From: Methyloceanibacter superfactus
GTDB lineage: Bacteria > Pseudomonadota > Alphaproteobacteria > Rhizobiales > Methyloligellaceae
DNA: 58,865 nucleotides
Assembly (NCBI RefSeq): GCF_001723305.1
Contig: NZ_LPWF01000038.1
Location: forward strand, 1 to 58,865
Reading direction: 5' to 3'
The position numbers and the translations under genes were made by a program. Of this stretch, positions 19,278-27,280 are shown piece after piece. The notes below the pieces were generated by a model that saw only the letters and a program-made list of their open reading frames with translations, ran no database searches and was not told the origin of the DNA. Every line of letters begins with the position of its first letter. The first letter of the stretch is position 1.

Positions 19278-19541
19278 ATGCTGACGGCAATTATCATCGC
19301 GCTTGTGGTCGGGGCCATCGCAGGGTGGCTCGCCGGCCTGGTGGTTCAAGGCACGGGCTTCGGGCTCATCGGCGATATCGTCGTGGGCATCCTCGGGGCG
19401 CTGCTCGCGGGCTTTCTATTTCCCGCGCTCGGGATCACGCTCACCCTTGGCGGCGGCCTCCTCGGCACGATTCTTCTCGCCTTTATCGGCGCCGTGATCC
19501 TGCTGGTGATCGTCAAGGTGATCAAAGGCCTCGCCGCCTAG
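19278..19541 (+). CDS. GlsB/YeaQ/YmgE family stress-response membrane protein
   Basis: 87-residue, Gly-rich inner-membrane protein with three hydrophobic segments (MLTAIIIALVVGAIAGWLAG, then IGDIVVGILGALLAGFLF, then LLGTILLAFIGAVILLVIVK). This matches the transglycosylase-associated / GlsB family induced by envelope and acid stress. The start at 19278 has GGAGGGGGAA in front. It is divergent from the small secreted protein gene. Confidence 0.9.
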   Translation: MLTAIIIALVVGAIAGWLAGLVVQGTGFGLIGDIVVGILGALLAGFLFPALGITLTLGGGLLGTILLAFIGAVILLVIVKVIKGLAA

Positions 19542-19609
19542 GCGAGGGGCTTTCCGCCTCTCTCGCATGCCGTCTAGGCCTGCTCAGGCGCTTCGGCGTG
19601 GGGGGCAGC

Positions 19610-20143
19610 CTATGCCGTCGGGTCGTAGTAGAAGAGATGGTGGCCGATACGCCCGGCCAGCACCAGAACACGCGACCAGTGCGGGCTGACATAGTCGGCG
19701 TGATAGTGCGTGGCGAAGCGCACGAGCCGAGGGGAAGTCTCCTCCTTGTCGCTGGCGAGGAGCCACGCGGCATGCATTAAGATCGCTCCCCATTCGGCGC
19801 GCTCCTTAATGGTGTCGGGCTTGCCGTCGCAGGCGAAGGAGAACTGGCAGCGGTTGTGCTTCTCCTTGTTCTGATAGACGACTCCGCAGACGGTCTCCGG
19901 ATAGGCCTTGCTCTTGACCCGGTTGAGGATCACGCGGCCTACGGCAAGCATGCCGCGAATGGACTCGCCGCGAGCCTCGAAATAGATGCCACGGGCGAGG
20001 CAATTCAACTCGCGGGCCCTCTCTGATTCCATCGAGCTGTTTTCTGGCGTCCCGTCAGTGATCTCCGCCTGAGCCGGCTGAATTAACGCAATAAGCCCCA
20101 AGACTAAAACGCAAGCACTGGCAAGCTTTCCCCCAAAACCCAT
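19610..20143 (-). CDS. SleB-like cell-wall hydrolase
   Basis: 177-residue exported protein with a signal peptide (ACVLVLGLIALIQPAQA) and a Hydrolase_2/SleB domain. The signature CLARGIYFEARGESIRGMLA contains the putative catalytic Glu, followed by VGRVILNRVKSKAYPETVCG and CQFSFACDGKPD. SleB-family enzymes cleave peptidoglycan glycan strands, and in alphaproteobacteria they act in general wall remodelling. GATHYHADYVSPHW-like residues near the end are also typical. Confidence 0.87.
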   Translation of the reverse strand: MGFGGKLASACVLVLGLIALIQPAQAEITDGTPENSSMESERARELNCLARGIYFEARGESIRGMLAVGRVILNRVKSKAYPETVCGVVYQNKEKHNRCQFSFACDGKPDTIKERAEWGAILMHAAWLLASDKEETSPRLVRFATHYHADYVSPHWSRVLVLAGRIGHHLFYYDPTA

Positions 20144-20439
20144 CGATACACCTCACAGTATTATTGCTTAACACCGGTCGTCGCGGCGCCCGCGCTGCTA
20201 ATGCTGGCCAAATCTGTCCTCAGCGGGGGCAACTTGTGGCGAAACTTTGGAGGTGTCTTCACAGGGTGTGTCATGATGTTGCACGCCCGAAAGGCGGCAG
20301 AAGAAATGGCGGGAAACGGGCAATTTTGACTGGCTGAAGCAAGGTTAAACGGAAGGGGCGGAGGATCCCTTGCAATTAACCGCATCGGCAATATCTCTAT
20401 GGGATGATCCGCCAAGCCAATTGGACGGGGAGAGCAACG

Positions 20440-20625
20440 ATGAAATGGCTGCTGATCGCCTTGATGCCGTTCGCGCTGGCCGGCTGCGTGACCGAGCAGG
20501 CGCCCGTGCTCCCCATGACGTTGGGCCCGAGCGAAGCCGCTCAAGCCTCCTGCCTGCAGCTTCCCGATGCGCCGGCCTTCGGCGACTGCAAAGCGCAAGG
20601 CACCGCCGCCCTCTCTCAAGAGTAG
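20440..20625 (+). CDS. small lipoprotein
   Basis: 61-residue predicted lipoprotein. MKWLLIALMPFALAGC supplies a signal sequence and lipobox (LAGC, Cys at residue 16). The mature part of about 46 residues has two further Cys (ASCLQLPD and FGDCKAQG). The preceding 296 bp (20144-20439) contains no gene that I can support. The stop is 12 bp from the end of the convergent LRR gene. Confidence 0.65.
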   Translation: MKWLLIALMPFALAGCVTEQAPVLPMTLGPSEAAQASCLQLPDAPAFGDCKAQGTAALSQE

Positions 20626-20637
20626 GCTGCGTCTCCG

Positions 20638-21606
20638 TCAGTCCGACGTCACATCCGGATTGTGCGACACGTCGAACACCGTGAGGTGTGCCGCGAGTCC
20701 CGTCGGTATGGAACCGCTGAGGCGGTTATGATCCAGCCGCAGGACTTGCAGCGCCGCCGCGTCCCCCAGGCTTTCCGGGATCCGCCCGGTCAGCTTGTTC
20801 CGATTGAGCCGCAAATCCGTGAGCTGCTGAAGCGTGCCGATGTCTTCCGGGATCGGTCCCGAGAGGCCGTTGTCGGCTAGTAGAAGAGAATGCAGGCTCG
20901 CGGCCTCGGTCAACGAGGACGGCAAGGGGCCGCTGAGCTTGTTGCTGTGCAGGAAAACCTGCTCGAGACTCGGCTGACGGAACAAGGTCTCGGGCAACGC
21001 CCCGGCGATCTTGTTGTCCTCCGCGCGGAGGATTTTGAGCTTTGGTGTATCCCACATGGCGGGTAGGGGACCCGAGAGCCGGTTAGCGTGCACATCGAGA
21101 TATTCGAGCTCGGGCAGGACGGCGACTGAATCCGGAATCCGCCCTGTCAGCCTATTGCCCTTCAGCCAGAGATTCGTCAGCGCGCGGCAATCGCCAAGCG
21201 TATCGGGCAGCGCGCCGGAGATCTTATTGAAGGAGAGATGCAGCGTGTGCAGCCGCTCCAATCCGCAGATCGCCGGCGACAGCTTTCCGTCGAGATTATT
21301 GTCGTAGATCGTCAGCCGGACGACGCGGCCCTCGGCGTCGGTCTCGATACCGTGCCACTCCCCCACCGGTCGGTCGCTCCCCCAGAAATCCCGCTGAATC
21401 CAGTCCGGCCCGCCGAGCGACTCGTAAACGGCCATCAGCGCTTGCCGCTCGCGGGCGCGCACGATTGGGTCCGCGGGTTCGGGCAGAGATGCGGCAGGCG
21501 TGTCTCCGCCGTCGTCTGCGGTCCGCGCCGGCACGGTACTGAGGCACAGCACCGCCAGCATGGCCAGGAGGCCGGACAGCACGTATCGGGCCGTCATGCG
21601 CATCAC
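20638..21606 (-). CDS. secreted plant-type leucine-rich repeat protein
   Basis: 322-residue exported protein. The signal peptide (LSGLLAMLAVLCLSTVPARTA) leads into an N-cap with LMAVYESLGGPDWIQRD, the same type of cap seen in plant LRR receptors. About eight 23-24-residue repeats follow, of the plant consensus L..L.L..N.L.G.IP (for example LTNLWLKGNRLTGRIPDSVA and LTDLRLNRNKLTGRIPESLG). It ends with FDVSHNPDVTSD and has no anchor or catalytic domain. A protein-binding role outside the cytoplasm is likely. Its start overlaps the stop of the AI-2E-family gene by 4 bp, so the two are co-translated. Confidence 0.85.
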   Translation of the reverse strand: MMRMTARYVLSGLLAMLAVLCLSTVPARTADDGGDTPAASLPEPADPIVRARERQALMAVYESLGGPDWIQRDFWGSDRPVGEWHGIETDAEGRVVRLTIYDNNLDGKLSPAICGLERLHTLHLSFNKISGALPDTLGDCRALTNLWLKGNRLTGRIPDSVAVLPELEYLDVHANRLSGPLPAMWDTPKLKILRAEDNKIAGALPETLFRQPSLEQVFLHSNKLSGPLPSSLTEAASLHSLLLADNGLSGPIPEDIGTLQQLTDLRLNRNKLTGRIPESLGDAAALQVLRLDHNRLSGSIPTGLAAHLTVFDVSHNPDVTSD

Positions 21607-22685
21607 GACGCGTCGTCAGCGTCATGCGCCGCCGGGGTGCCGCCCGAGGAGATATCCCACACGGCGATGAACATCGCGGCGATCAACGGTCCGATGACGA
21701 AGCCGTTCAGCCCAAAGATGGCGATGCCGCCGAGCGTGGAGATCAGCACGATGTAGTCCGGCATGCTGGTGTCCTTGCCGACGAGATACGGACGCAAGAC
21801 GTTGTCCACGAGTCCGATGACGCCGGCGCCGAAGGCGATCAACACGACGCCTTGCCAGACCGACCCCGTGGCCAAGAGATAGAGCGCCACCGGCAGCCAG
21901 ACCACAGCGGCGCCAACGGCGGGCAGCAGGGCAAGAAACGCCATCACGACGCCCCACAGCACCGCCGCATGGATGTCGAGCAGCCAGAAGATCAGCCCGC
22001 CAAGCGCGCCTTGGGCAATAGCCACGAGGATCGTGCCCTTGACCATGGCGCGAATGACGACCGCGAACTTCTCGAACAAGGCGCGCTTTTGCTCGGGCGC
22101 GAGCGGCACCGCGGCTTTGATGCGCCGGGACAGCGCGCCGCCGTCGCGCAGCAGGAAATAGAGCAGATAGAGCATGATGAAGAGGCTGATGATGAAGTTC
22201 GCCGTGCCCTGGCCGACCACGACCGCCTGAGTGGCGAAGAACTGGCTGCCTTCCTTGAAGAGCGCCGTCAGGCTTTTTTGGACGTCGCTCACATCGGTCA
22301 CGCCGAGGCGGCGGAGAATGCTGGTGGCCCAGGCGGGGAGGGCATCCAGAATCTCCTGGAGGAATTTTCCGAAATTGAGCTGGCCCGACTGGACTTCCTC
22401 GTAGAGGTTGGTTGCCTCGTTGGCCAAGGATGCGGCCGTCAACGCCAAAGGCAACAACACGATGGTGACGATGATCAGCAGGGTCACGAAAGCCGCGAGG
22501 TTGCGCCGGTCGGGCGTGGCCGCCCGAATCCGCCGATGCACCGGTGCGAACACGGTCGCCAGAATAACCGCCCACAGGATCGCCCCATAGAATGGCCACA
22601 GGATCCAGGCGAAGGCCACGGAGACCGCGATAATCAGCACGAGAAGGGCTTTGTCCTGCGCGGTGCTTGCGCTGTCGTCGCTCAT
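21603..22685 (-). CDS. AI-2E family (PerM/TqsA-type) permease
   Basis: 360-residue inner-membrane protein of the AI-2E exporter superfamily with about seven to eight helices, starting MSDDSASTAQDKALLVLIIA. The family hallmark is the central loop and LPLALTAASLANEATNLYEE, followed by the C-terminal block (FLALLPAVGAAVVWLPVALY, then VIGLVDNVLRPYLVGKDTSM). Members export signals, act as Na+/H+ antiporters or have unknown substrates. No quorum gene is nearby, so the substrate is not inferred. Confidence 0.88.
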   Translation of the reverse strand: MSDDSASTAQDKALLVLIIAVSVAFAWILWPFYGAILWAVILATVFAPVHRRIRAATPDRRNLAAFVTLLIIVTIVLLPLALTAASLANEATNLYEEVQSGQLNFGKFLQEILDALPAWATSILRRLGVTDVSDVQKSLTALFKEGSQFFATQAVVVGQGTANFIISLFIMLYLLYFLLRDGGALSRRIKAAVPLAPEQKRALFEKFAVVIRAMVKGTILVAIAQGALGGLIFWLLDIHAAVLWGVVMAFLALLPAVGAAVVWLPVALYLLATGSVWQGVVLIAFGAGVIGLVDNVLRPYLVGKDTSMPDYIVLISTLGGIAIFGLNGFVIGPLIAAMFIAVWDISSGGTPAAHDADDAS

Positions 22686-22866
22686 GCTTCTCTCGATCCT
22701 CTCGTTCGGCGCATGCGATCATAACGGCCGCGGGCCGCGGGCGATGGAGAAAGTTTTGTGGCACCGGCCGGGCCCATGATCCCACCCAACCCTGCCAAAG
22801 CCGCCATGTTGCGATTGTGACCGGTTCGGACGACACTCGGCTGATGAGCGATCAGCGACCGGCACT

Positions 22867-23433
22867 ATGAGCGAGCCGGCCCATACCGTGCGCAACAGCC
22901 TCGCGGACAAGGTGCGAACCTTCACGCTTGGGCCGGATGCGCTGCACTGGACCGGCGACGCCGGGGAAGGGCAACTCGCGTACAAGGACGTGCGCGACCT
23001 GCGGCTGATCTCTTACACCTCGCCCATCGGCGAGACCTTCCAATGCACGTTGCGCGGCCGCGATGGCAAAAAGATCAAGCTCCGATCGGCCCACTACCAG
23101 AGCCTCAACAATTTCGAGGATCGGACCGCCTCCTATGCGCCTTTCATTCGCGCGCTCACGCCCCGCATCGCCGCCGCTGCGCCGGACGCCAAATTTAGCG
23201 CCGGGAGCACGGCCCTGTGGATCGTCTGGCTCATTCTGGGCGTGCTGTGCCTCGGCGTCGTCCTCCTGCTGATCTTGTCCTTGTTCGAAGGGCTGCCGCC
23301 GGTCGGGGCCTGGGTCATCGCCATCGTCGTGTGCATCGCCGCCGTGCCGATTGCCTGGCGCCGCATCCGGGAGGGCGGCGCGAAACAATTCGATCCCGCG
23401 GCACCCCCGCCCGAACTGACCGGTCGAGGCTGA
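22867..23433 (+). CDS. hypothetical membrane protein with N-terminal PH-like domain
   Basis: 188 residues. The first ~120 are polar and look like a small beta domain (YKDVRDLRLISYTSPIGETF, then CTLRGRDGKKIKLRSAHYQS). Two C-terminal membrane helices follow (IVWLILGVLCLGVVLLLIL and AWVIAIVVCIAAVPIAW). I recognise the type from other Hyphomicrobiales but not a function. The next membrane-protein gene starts 5 bp after its stop, so the pair is probably an operon. Confidence 0.7.
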   Translation: MSEPAHTVRNSLADKVRTFTLGPDALHWTGDAGEGQLAYKDVRDLRLISYTSPIGETFQCTLRGRDGKKIKLRSAHYQSLNNFEDRTASYAPFIRALTPRIAAAAPDAKFSAGSTALWIVWLILGVLCLGVVLLLILSLFEGLPPVGAWVIAIVVCIAAVPIAWRRIREGGAKQFDPAAPPPELTGRG

Positions 23434-23438
23434 GCGCC

Positions 23439-23705
23439 ATGGCACGTCCCGTCATGTTCAGCGGCCGATTGGAGCGCCGCCGCAAGAACCGCCGCTGGGC
23501 GGTGGTGGTCGCCGCGACCCTGCTGGCCGTGGGCCTGGCCGTGATTGGGGTCGTGGCCAAGCAGGGCTTCGACATGCTCGGCGCCGCCGACGCCGATTGG
23601 ATGCCGATGCTGCTCGGCGTGCTCGTCGCGCTCGCCGGTCTCCTCGCCCTGTGCCTCGTCGCCTATGTGGCGGTGCGCGCCTACGGCCGCGCAACGTCGG
23701 ACTAG
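23439..23705 (+). CDS. small two-helix membrane protein
   Basis: 88 residues. A basic N-terminus (SGRLERRRKNRRWAVVV) is followed by two hydrophobic helices (AATLLAVGLAVIGVVA and MLLGVLVALAGLLALCLVAY) and a short basic tail. The ATG at 23439 lies 5 bp after the preceding stop, suggesting translational coupling. No family function is recognised. Confidence 0.65.
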   Translation: MARPVMFSGRLERRRKNRRWAVVVAATLLAVGLAVIGVVAKQGFDMLGAADADWMPMLLGVLVALAGLLALCLVAYVAVRAYGRATSD

Positions 23706-23816
23706 GGTCGACCGCGCCGGCGAAGACCCCGATTCTCGGGGGGCCGTTTCGCCATGGCACCCCGGTCCGTATGCGCTTATTATCTGGGCATTGGACAACC
23801 GAGGGGGGAAAGCCAA

Positions 23817-24079
23817 ATGGACATCGCAAGTCTTCTCGTACAGCTCGTGTCGGCGCGATCGGCGGTAGCGCCGCGGGCGCCGCGGCCAAGAACTATTCGC
23901 TCGGCACCATCGGCAATGTTATCGCCGGCGCGGTCGGCGGCGGCATCACCGGTCAGCTCATCGGCACGTTCGCCGGGCAGATGATCGAGGGCTGGGTCGG
24001 CGATATCGCCGGCGGCGCCATCGGCGGCATCGTCCTCACGCTCATCGCCGGCGCTATCAAGAATATGACGGCGAAATAG
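23817..24079 (+). CDS. glycine-zipper membrane protein (one frameshift)
   Basis: About 87 residues when a one-base loss near 23853 is repaired: MDIASLLVQLVS joins GAIGGSAAGAAAKNYSLGTI. The remainder is a run of small-residue (GxxxG) helices (NVIAGAVGGGITGQLIGTFA, then GGAIGGIVLTLIAGAIK) ending in NMTAK. It resembles short membrane proteins annotated as hypothetical in Hyphomicrobiales. GAGGGGGGAAAG precedes the ATG. Confidence 0.65.
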
Positions 24080-24185
24080 CGCCCCGCCCCATCGGGCAAA
24101 TGTTGCGATCCGCATCGTCCAAGAGGGGAACCGTCCCTCTTGGACAGACGTTCTTCCTTTGCTGCGCCTCCGAAGGAGACTTCAC

Positions 24186-24455
24186 ATGCCGTATCTCTCC
24201 GGCGTCCTCACCGGCATCGTTCTCACCATCCTCGTCGTGTTTCTCATCGACCATGTCGGGGACCATCCCGGCACGCAGGACATTGTGAACTGGAACGTGT
24301 TGGGCGCGAAGATCGGCGCCGGCGTGGAGACGGTGTCCGAAGGGGTGCGCGAGGAAGTGCATGAGGCGACCGCGCCCGAGCCCGGCAACACGCCTGAGCC
24401 CGGTGCCGCGCCCGACGGCATGCAAGCCGAGCCGGAACCCGCCCCGGCGCAATAG
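24186..24455 (+). CDS. small single-span membrane protein with Pro/Glu-rich tail
   Basis: 89 residues. One N-terminal membrane helix (LSGVLTGIVLTILVVFLIDH) is followed by an amphipathic segment (IGAGVETVSEGVREEVHEAT) and an acidic Pro-rich tail. GAAGGAGACTTCAC precedes the ATG. The tail is probably periplasmic, judging by the lack of positive charges after the helix. The function is unknown. Confidence 0.65.
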   Translation: MPYLSGVLTGIVLTILVVFLIDHVGDHPGTQDIVNWNVLGAKIGAGVETVSEGVREEVHEATAPEPGNTPEPGAAPDGMQAEPEPAPAQ

Positions 24456-24602
24456 CCCGCTCCATCCCGCGAGCGGTGCATCCGCCCGTCGCATTATTCC
24501 GTTAAGAAATGTCATGCGAGGCTGCGGCGTCGAGGCCTGCCCACGGGCCTCGCCAGAACAGCTCGTATGTGCAGCGAACGACAACCACCCATGAGGACTC
24601 CC

Positions 24603-24983
24603 ATGAATGGCAATCGCATCCGCGGCCTGGCATCGGCGGCCGCTCTCGCAACGCTCTGTATCGCGGTGCCGGCGCACGCGGCGCCCTATGACGGCGCCTG
24701 GAAGATGTCGCTGGTGACCACCGACGGCCATTGCGGCGTCATCAATGTCGGCCTCGCCATCAACGGCGGCAGAATCGCTTCGACCAGCGGTAAATTCGTC
24801 ATGCGCCCGATCCACATCGCCGGCCTCGTCTCCGGCTCTGGCCGGGCCAAGATGAACGGCGTGGCCGGCCCGCGCGAGGCGAAAGGGATCGGCCAATTCT
24901 GGAAGGCCAAGGGCAAGGGCTCGTGGAACGGCACCGGCCCCTCCGGCGTCTGCTCGGGCTATTGGATCGCCGTCCGCGGCTAA
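24603..24983 (+). CDS. secreted hypothetical protein
   Basis: 126-residue exported protein with a signal peptide (LASAAALATLCIAVPAHA) and a mature domain of about 100 residues. The mature part starts APYDGAWKMSLVTTDGHCGV and ends GTGPSGVCSGYWIAVRG, with two Cys that could pair. The pattern GAWKM, then CG, then GSWNGTG-SGVCSGYW recurs in small periplasmic proteins of Hyphomicrobiales, but no activity is known. The start at 24603 is preferred over 24591 on Shine-Dalgarno spacing (GAGG). Confidence 0.7.
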   Translation: MNGNRIRGLASAAALATLCIAVPAHAAPYDGAWKMSLVTTDGHCGVINVGLAINGGRIASTSGKFVMRPIHIAGLVSGSGRAKMNGVAGPREAKGIGQFWKAKGKGSWNGTGPSGVCSGYWIAVRG

Positions 24984-25008
24984 GGCTGCGCCACCGCCCA
25001 ACAAGCGA

Positions 25009-25033
25009 ATGGCCGGGACGAAAGCCCGGCCAT
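25009..25033. terminator. hairpin downstream of the 24.6-kb secreted protein gene
   Basis: Perfect 9-bp stem ATGGCCGGG / CCCGGCCAT with a 7-nt ACGAAAG loop. It has no T-run, so it may be a transcript-end stabiliser or a palindromic repeat rather than a strong intrinsic terminator. The remaining 25034-25242 shows no supported gene. Confidence 0.45.
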
Positions 25034-25242
25034 GAATCGCCCCCCGGTAGCTGGACGCGCACGAGTCATCGTCTCGCTCCGGGCGCCGCGCGTGGCGCCC
25101 ATGTTGCCGTTTCCTTGCTTTCCTTCTCTTCGCCGGGGGGGCACGCAGCCACGCATGCAACTTGCGCGAGCATAGTCATTACGCTATAACCTATGCGCGC
25201 ATGATGCAGCGAGCGCGAGACGAAACTGGGAGGTTCGAAGCA

Positions 25243-25587
25243 ATGTTCAAATGTCAATTGAGGGAAGTGTATTGTTGGGAGAAGGGATCAAGCTTCGCTC
25301 CGTTCATCAACGAGACTGAGTCAATCGAATTTGGCGATCTGAACTCTTTGGCCAAAGGAGAGAACTGCAAATACATTCAGAATGGCCCGTACCGCATCAA
25401 AATATGTATCGACAGTCCGAATGGTGGAACGAAGGGCGCAACGTTACGTGCCGGCGAAAATACCGTTGATGTGGTGAGTTTCGATGGACATGGGGAAGTC
25501 TTCATGTTCATGCCGGTGGAACGCGTAAATGTAACCGATGGAAAGGTGCTTGGGTCGGCGGAAGGGTGTTTCAAGATAAGGTGGTAG
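25243..25587 (+). CDS. orphan hypothetical protein of atypical composition
   Basis: 114-residue protein starting MFKCQLREVYCWEKGSSFAP after GGGAGGTTCGAAGCA. The sequence is visibly AT-richer than its neighbours and uses codons (AAA, GTA, AAT) rare elsewhere in the window, suggesting recent acquisition. No signal peptide or membrane span is seen. Features include an acidic start, NGPYRIKICIDSPNGGTKG, and a beta-rich second half (VDVVSFDGHGEVFMFMPVER). I do not recognise the family. It lies at the left edge of the accessory region. Confidence 0.6.
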   Translation: MFKCQLREVYCWEKGSSFAPFINETESIEFGDLNSLAKGENCKYIQNGPYRIKICIDSPNGGTKGATLRAGENTVDVVSFDGHGEVFMFMPVERVNVTDGKVLGSAEGCFKIRW

Positions 25588-25608
25588 GCGTAACCATCAG
25601 CGCCCCAA

Positions 25609-25794
25609 CTATCCAATAGGCGGATCCCTCGGCAGCTTCGCTGGCAGCACGCGCTTTGCTGCCAGCGTTACGCCTACGCGGCCTCCGGCGCCTTCGGGGC
25701 CGAGATCGACGATATCGGCCGCCGTCTTGATCGCCTCGAGACTGTGCTCGGTGACCACAACGGCATTCCCCGGTTGAGCGCGCCCGTGCTTCAT
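25609..25794 (-). pseudogene. remnant of a UvrA-type C-terminus
   Basis: A short minus-strand frame contains [20 protein letters not shown] followed by [15 protein letters not shown]. This parallels the real UvrA in this window ([20 protein letters not shown], then [18 protein letters not shown]). Only the D-loop/H-motif part of the second ATPase domain is left: no Walker A, zinc module or signature motif is present, and both ends run into unrelated sequence. It is best read as a decayed fragment of a second uvrA-like gene. From 25800 to 26210 no gene is supported. Confidence 0.6.
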
Positions 25795-26211
25795 CGTCTC
25801 GCCGCGTCACCCGCGCGAGCGCGCTCCATTCTCCCTAATTCTCCCAAGTTCGTCTCGCGAAGCGAGCCCTCGAAGAGGGGGGACTGCGGGGCACCGAAGA
25901 GCCTGCGTCCGTTGCGCAAAGTGGGCAGCCTCTATAGGTGCCCCGCCGCGGCATCTTTTTAGAGCCTCGTATCGCCGCTTACCGCCAGTGGCATAGGCGC
26001 GCGCATGGAGATCCCGCGCCTTACCCGACGGCCCACGCGTTACAGCGCAGGCGGGCGAGGTAGAGACCCCCGAGGCTGGTCCGTTATCCTGACGCGGTGG
26101 TCCGGGCCTATCGGGAATGGTGCGTCCGAGATCAGCCCATCTTTACCGCGCCACCCCGGGCGCCGCGTCCCGCGCCCCGAGAGGCAGACGGTCTGCAGCT
26201 CGCGTCCTCAT

Positions 26212-26259
26212 GGACGAGGGATGAGCGCAGTGTACGGCAGGTTTTCGGGGCGGGGATAA
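26212..26259. repeat. imperfect direct repeat, copy A
   Basis: Starts GGACGAGG and ends in a 27-nt core (26233-26259) beginning TACGGCAGGTTTT and ending GCGGGGATAA. The core matches copy B (30202-30228) at 26 of 27 positions in the same orientation. The flanking ~20 bp are also similar. No gene explains the conservation. Confidence 0.65.
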
Positions 26260-26292
26260 AGTGGGGATACGGGTCCACGCTCTCTGTGGGCG

Positions 26293-26418
26293 TCAGTCTA
26301 GGATCAGCGATGAGGAGAGATAAACTGCGGCAAGACTGAGTATTGTCAGTACGGTGCTATAAACAAGCACATATGGAAAGATGTCATCGGACTTCAAAAT
26401 CTTTATCGCGGCTGTCAT
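26293..26418 (-). CDS. 41-residue single-span membrane protein
   Basis: MTAAIKILKSDDIFPYVLVY starts with ATG after an excellent AGGAGA site with 7-nt spacing. The second half is a membrane helix (VLTILSLAAVYLSSSLIL), and the protein ends D-stop. The gene is AT-richer than the window average and is divergent from the CsbD-like gene. It is too short for a homology call, but the ribosome-binding site, the start and a clean hydrophobic helix together argue that it is translated. Confidence 0.55.
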   Translation of the reverse strand: MTAAIKILKSDDIFPYVLVYSTVLTILSLAAVYLSSSLILD

Positions 26419-26605
26419 GGGGAAATCTCCTGCTAAAATGTTGTTGCGAGTCAAATAATGACAGCCCGCGTTTGAAATAAGGCCACAAAAAATATATATA
26501 TTTTCATGCGTTATAGAAATACGAAGAATGGCGTGCTATATAGATTATGTAGTTTGAGTGATAATCATTCAAAGGACACTTTCCTCATATTTGGAGACAA
26601 CAATA
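26419..26605. promoter_or_regulatory. AT-rich divergent promoter region
   Basis: The 187 bp between the 41-residue membrane protein gene and the CsbD-like gene is strikingly AT-rich (an AAAAAATATATATATTTTC tract and several TATAAT-like elements such as GCTATATAGATT). It probably carries both promoters. An ATAATCATTC stretch near 26560 lies just upstream of the CsbD-like gene. Confidence 0.45.
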
Positions 26606-26848
26606 ATGGAAAATTCAGCAGCGACAAAAACGTCGGAAAATACCCAGGATAACGCAGAGGGCCACAAGGCTCTTCTCAGCGACATCCGGGCCAAGTGGGA
26701 CAAATTCTCCGAGCAGGATGTGTCGTCGCTCAAGGGCAAGGACGACCTGGTGAGCAAGGTTTCGGCCAAGTACGACATCAAGCCGGATCAGGCTCAGCGC
26801 GACGTGGACGCCGTGCTGAAGGGCCGCAAGATCGGCGCCAGCGCCTAA
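26606..26848 (+). CDS. CsbD-like stress protein
   Basis: 80-residue hydrophilic protein starting MENSAATKTSENTQDNAEGH after TTTGGAGACAACAATA. The C-terminal 55 residues follow the CsbD-like pattern: IRAKWDKFSEQDVSSLKGKD, then LVSKVSAKYDIKPDQAQRDV, then DAVLKGRKI. Members are abundant under general stress and are of unknown biochemical role. A longer in-frame start (26558) lacks a ribosome-binding site. Confidence 0.75.
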   Translation: MENSAATKTSENTQDNAEGHKALLSDIRAKWDKFSEQDVSSLKGKDDLVSKVSAKYDIKPDQAQRDVDAVLKGRKIGASA

Positions 26849-26896
26849 CACGAAGATTGCCCGAGGCCGCCCCCGTGGTGGCCTCGGTTCCGTCCG

Positions 26897-27175
26897 TCAT
26901 GGAAGGGGCAGGGCGGCGTCCCGCTCTAGGGCCGCCGCGAGATCCGCGGGCTCGATGGTCACCATCTCGACCGCCGATCCCGAAGGCGCCGATTCCGAAG
27001 GCGCCGGCACGAAGATCACCGTCGACACGCGATGGTAGGCCGGGAACGACAGCCCCTCGATGAGCTCTTCCTCCGTCACCACAAGATAGTCCCCGCGCGG
27101 CAGCGCGCGATCCACACCCTTCAGGCAGAAGGGATGCAGGAACGTGACCGTCTTGCGGGTCGAACGCAGGGTCAT
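26897..27175 (-). CDS. conserved hypothetical protein
   Basis: 92 residues starting MTLRSTRKTVTFLHPFCLKG, with VDRALPRGDYLVVTEEELIE and GLSFPAYHRVSTVIFVP. The TFLHPF-LKG-DR-LP-G-Y-V-T-EE-IEGLSFPAY pattern recurs in short proteins of Hyphomicrobiales. No domain function is known and no signal peptide is seen. It is divergent from the carbonic anhydrase gene. Confidence 0.7.
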   Translation of the reverse strand: MTLRSTRKTVTFLHPFCLKGVDRALPRGDYLVVTEEELIEGLSFPAYHRVSTVIFVPAPSESAPSGSAVEMVTIEPADLAAALERDAALPLP

Positions 27176-27280
27176 CGCGGGGAGAGGCTCCTTGACCGCG
27201 CGGCGGCGCGCCGTAGGCTGGGCTGAGCACAGCGAAACCGCTTCGCCCCAACCATTCTACGACCTCCAGGGAGAGATGCC

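Noticed and set aside
21624..22724. Long plus-strand frame opposite the AI-2E-family permease
   Set aside because: Low-complexity Arg/Asp/His translation, with the real gene on the other strand clearly membrane-like.
25800..26210. Several short frames in the UvrA-remnant to repeat-A interval
   Set aside because: No ribosome-binding site, composition or motif supports them. Treated as non-coding decayed DNA.
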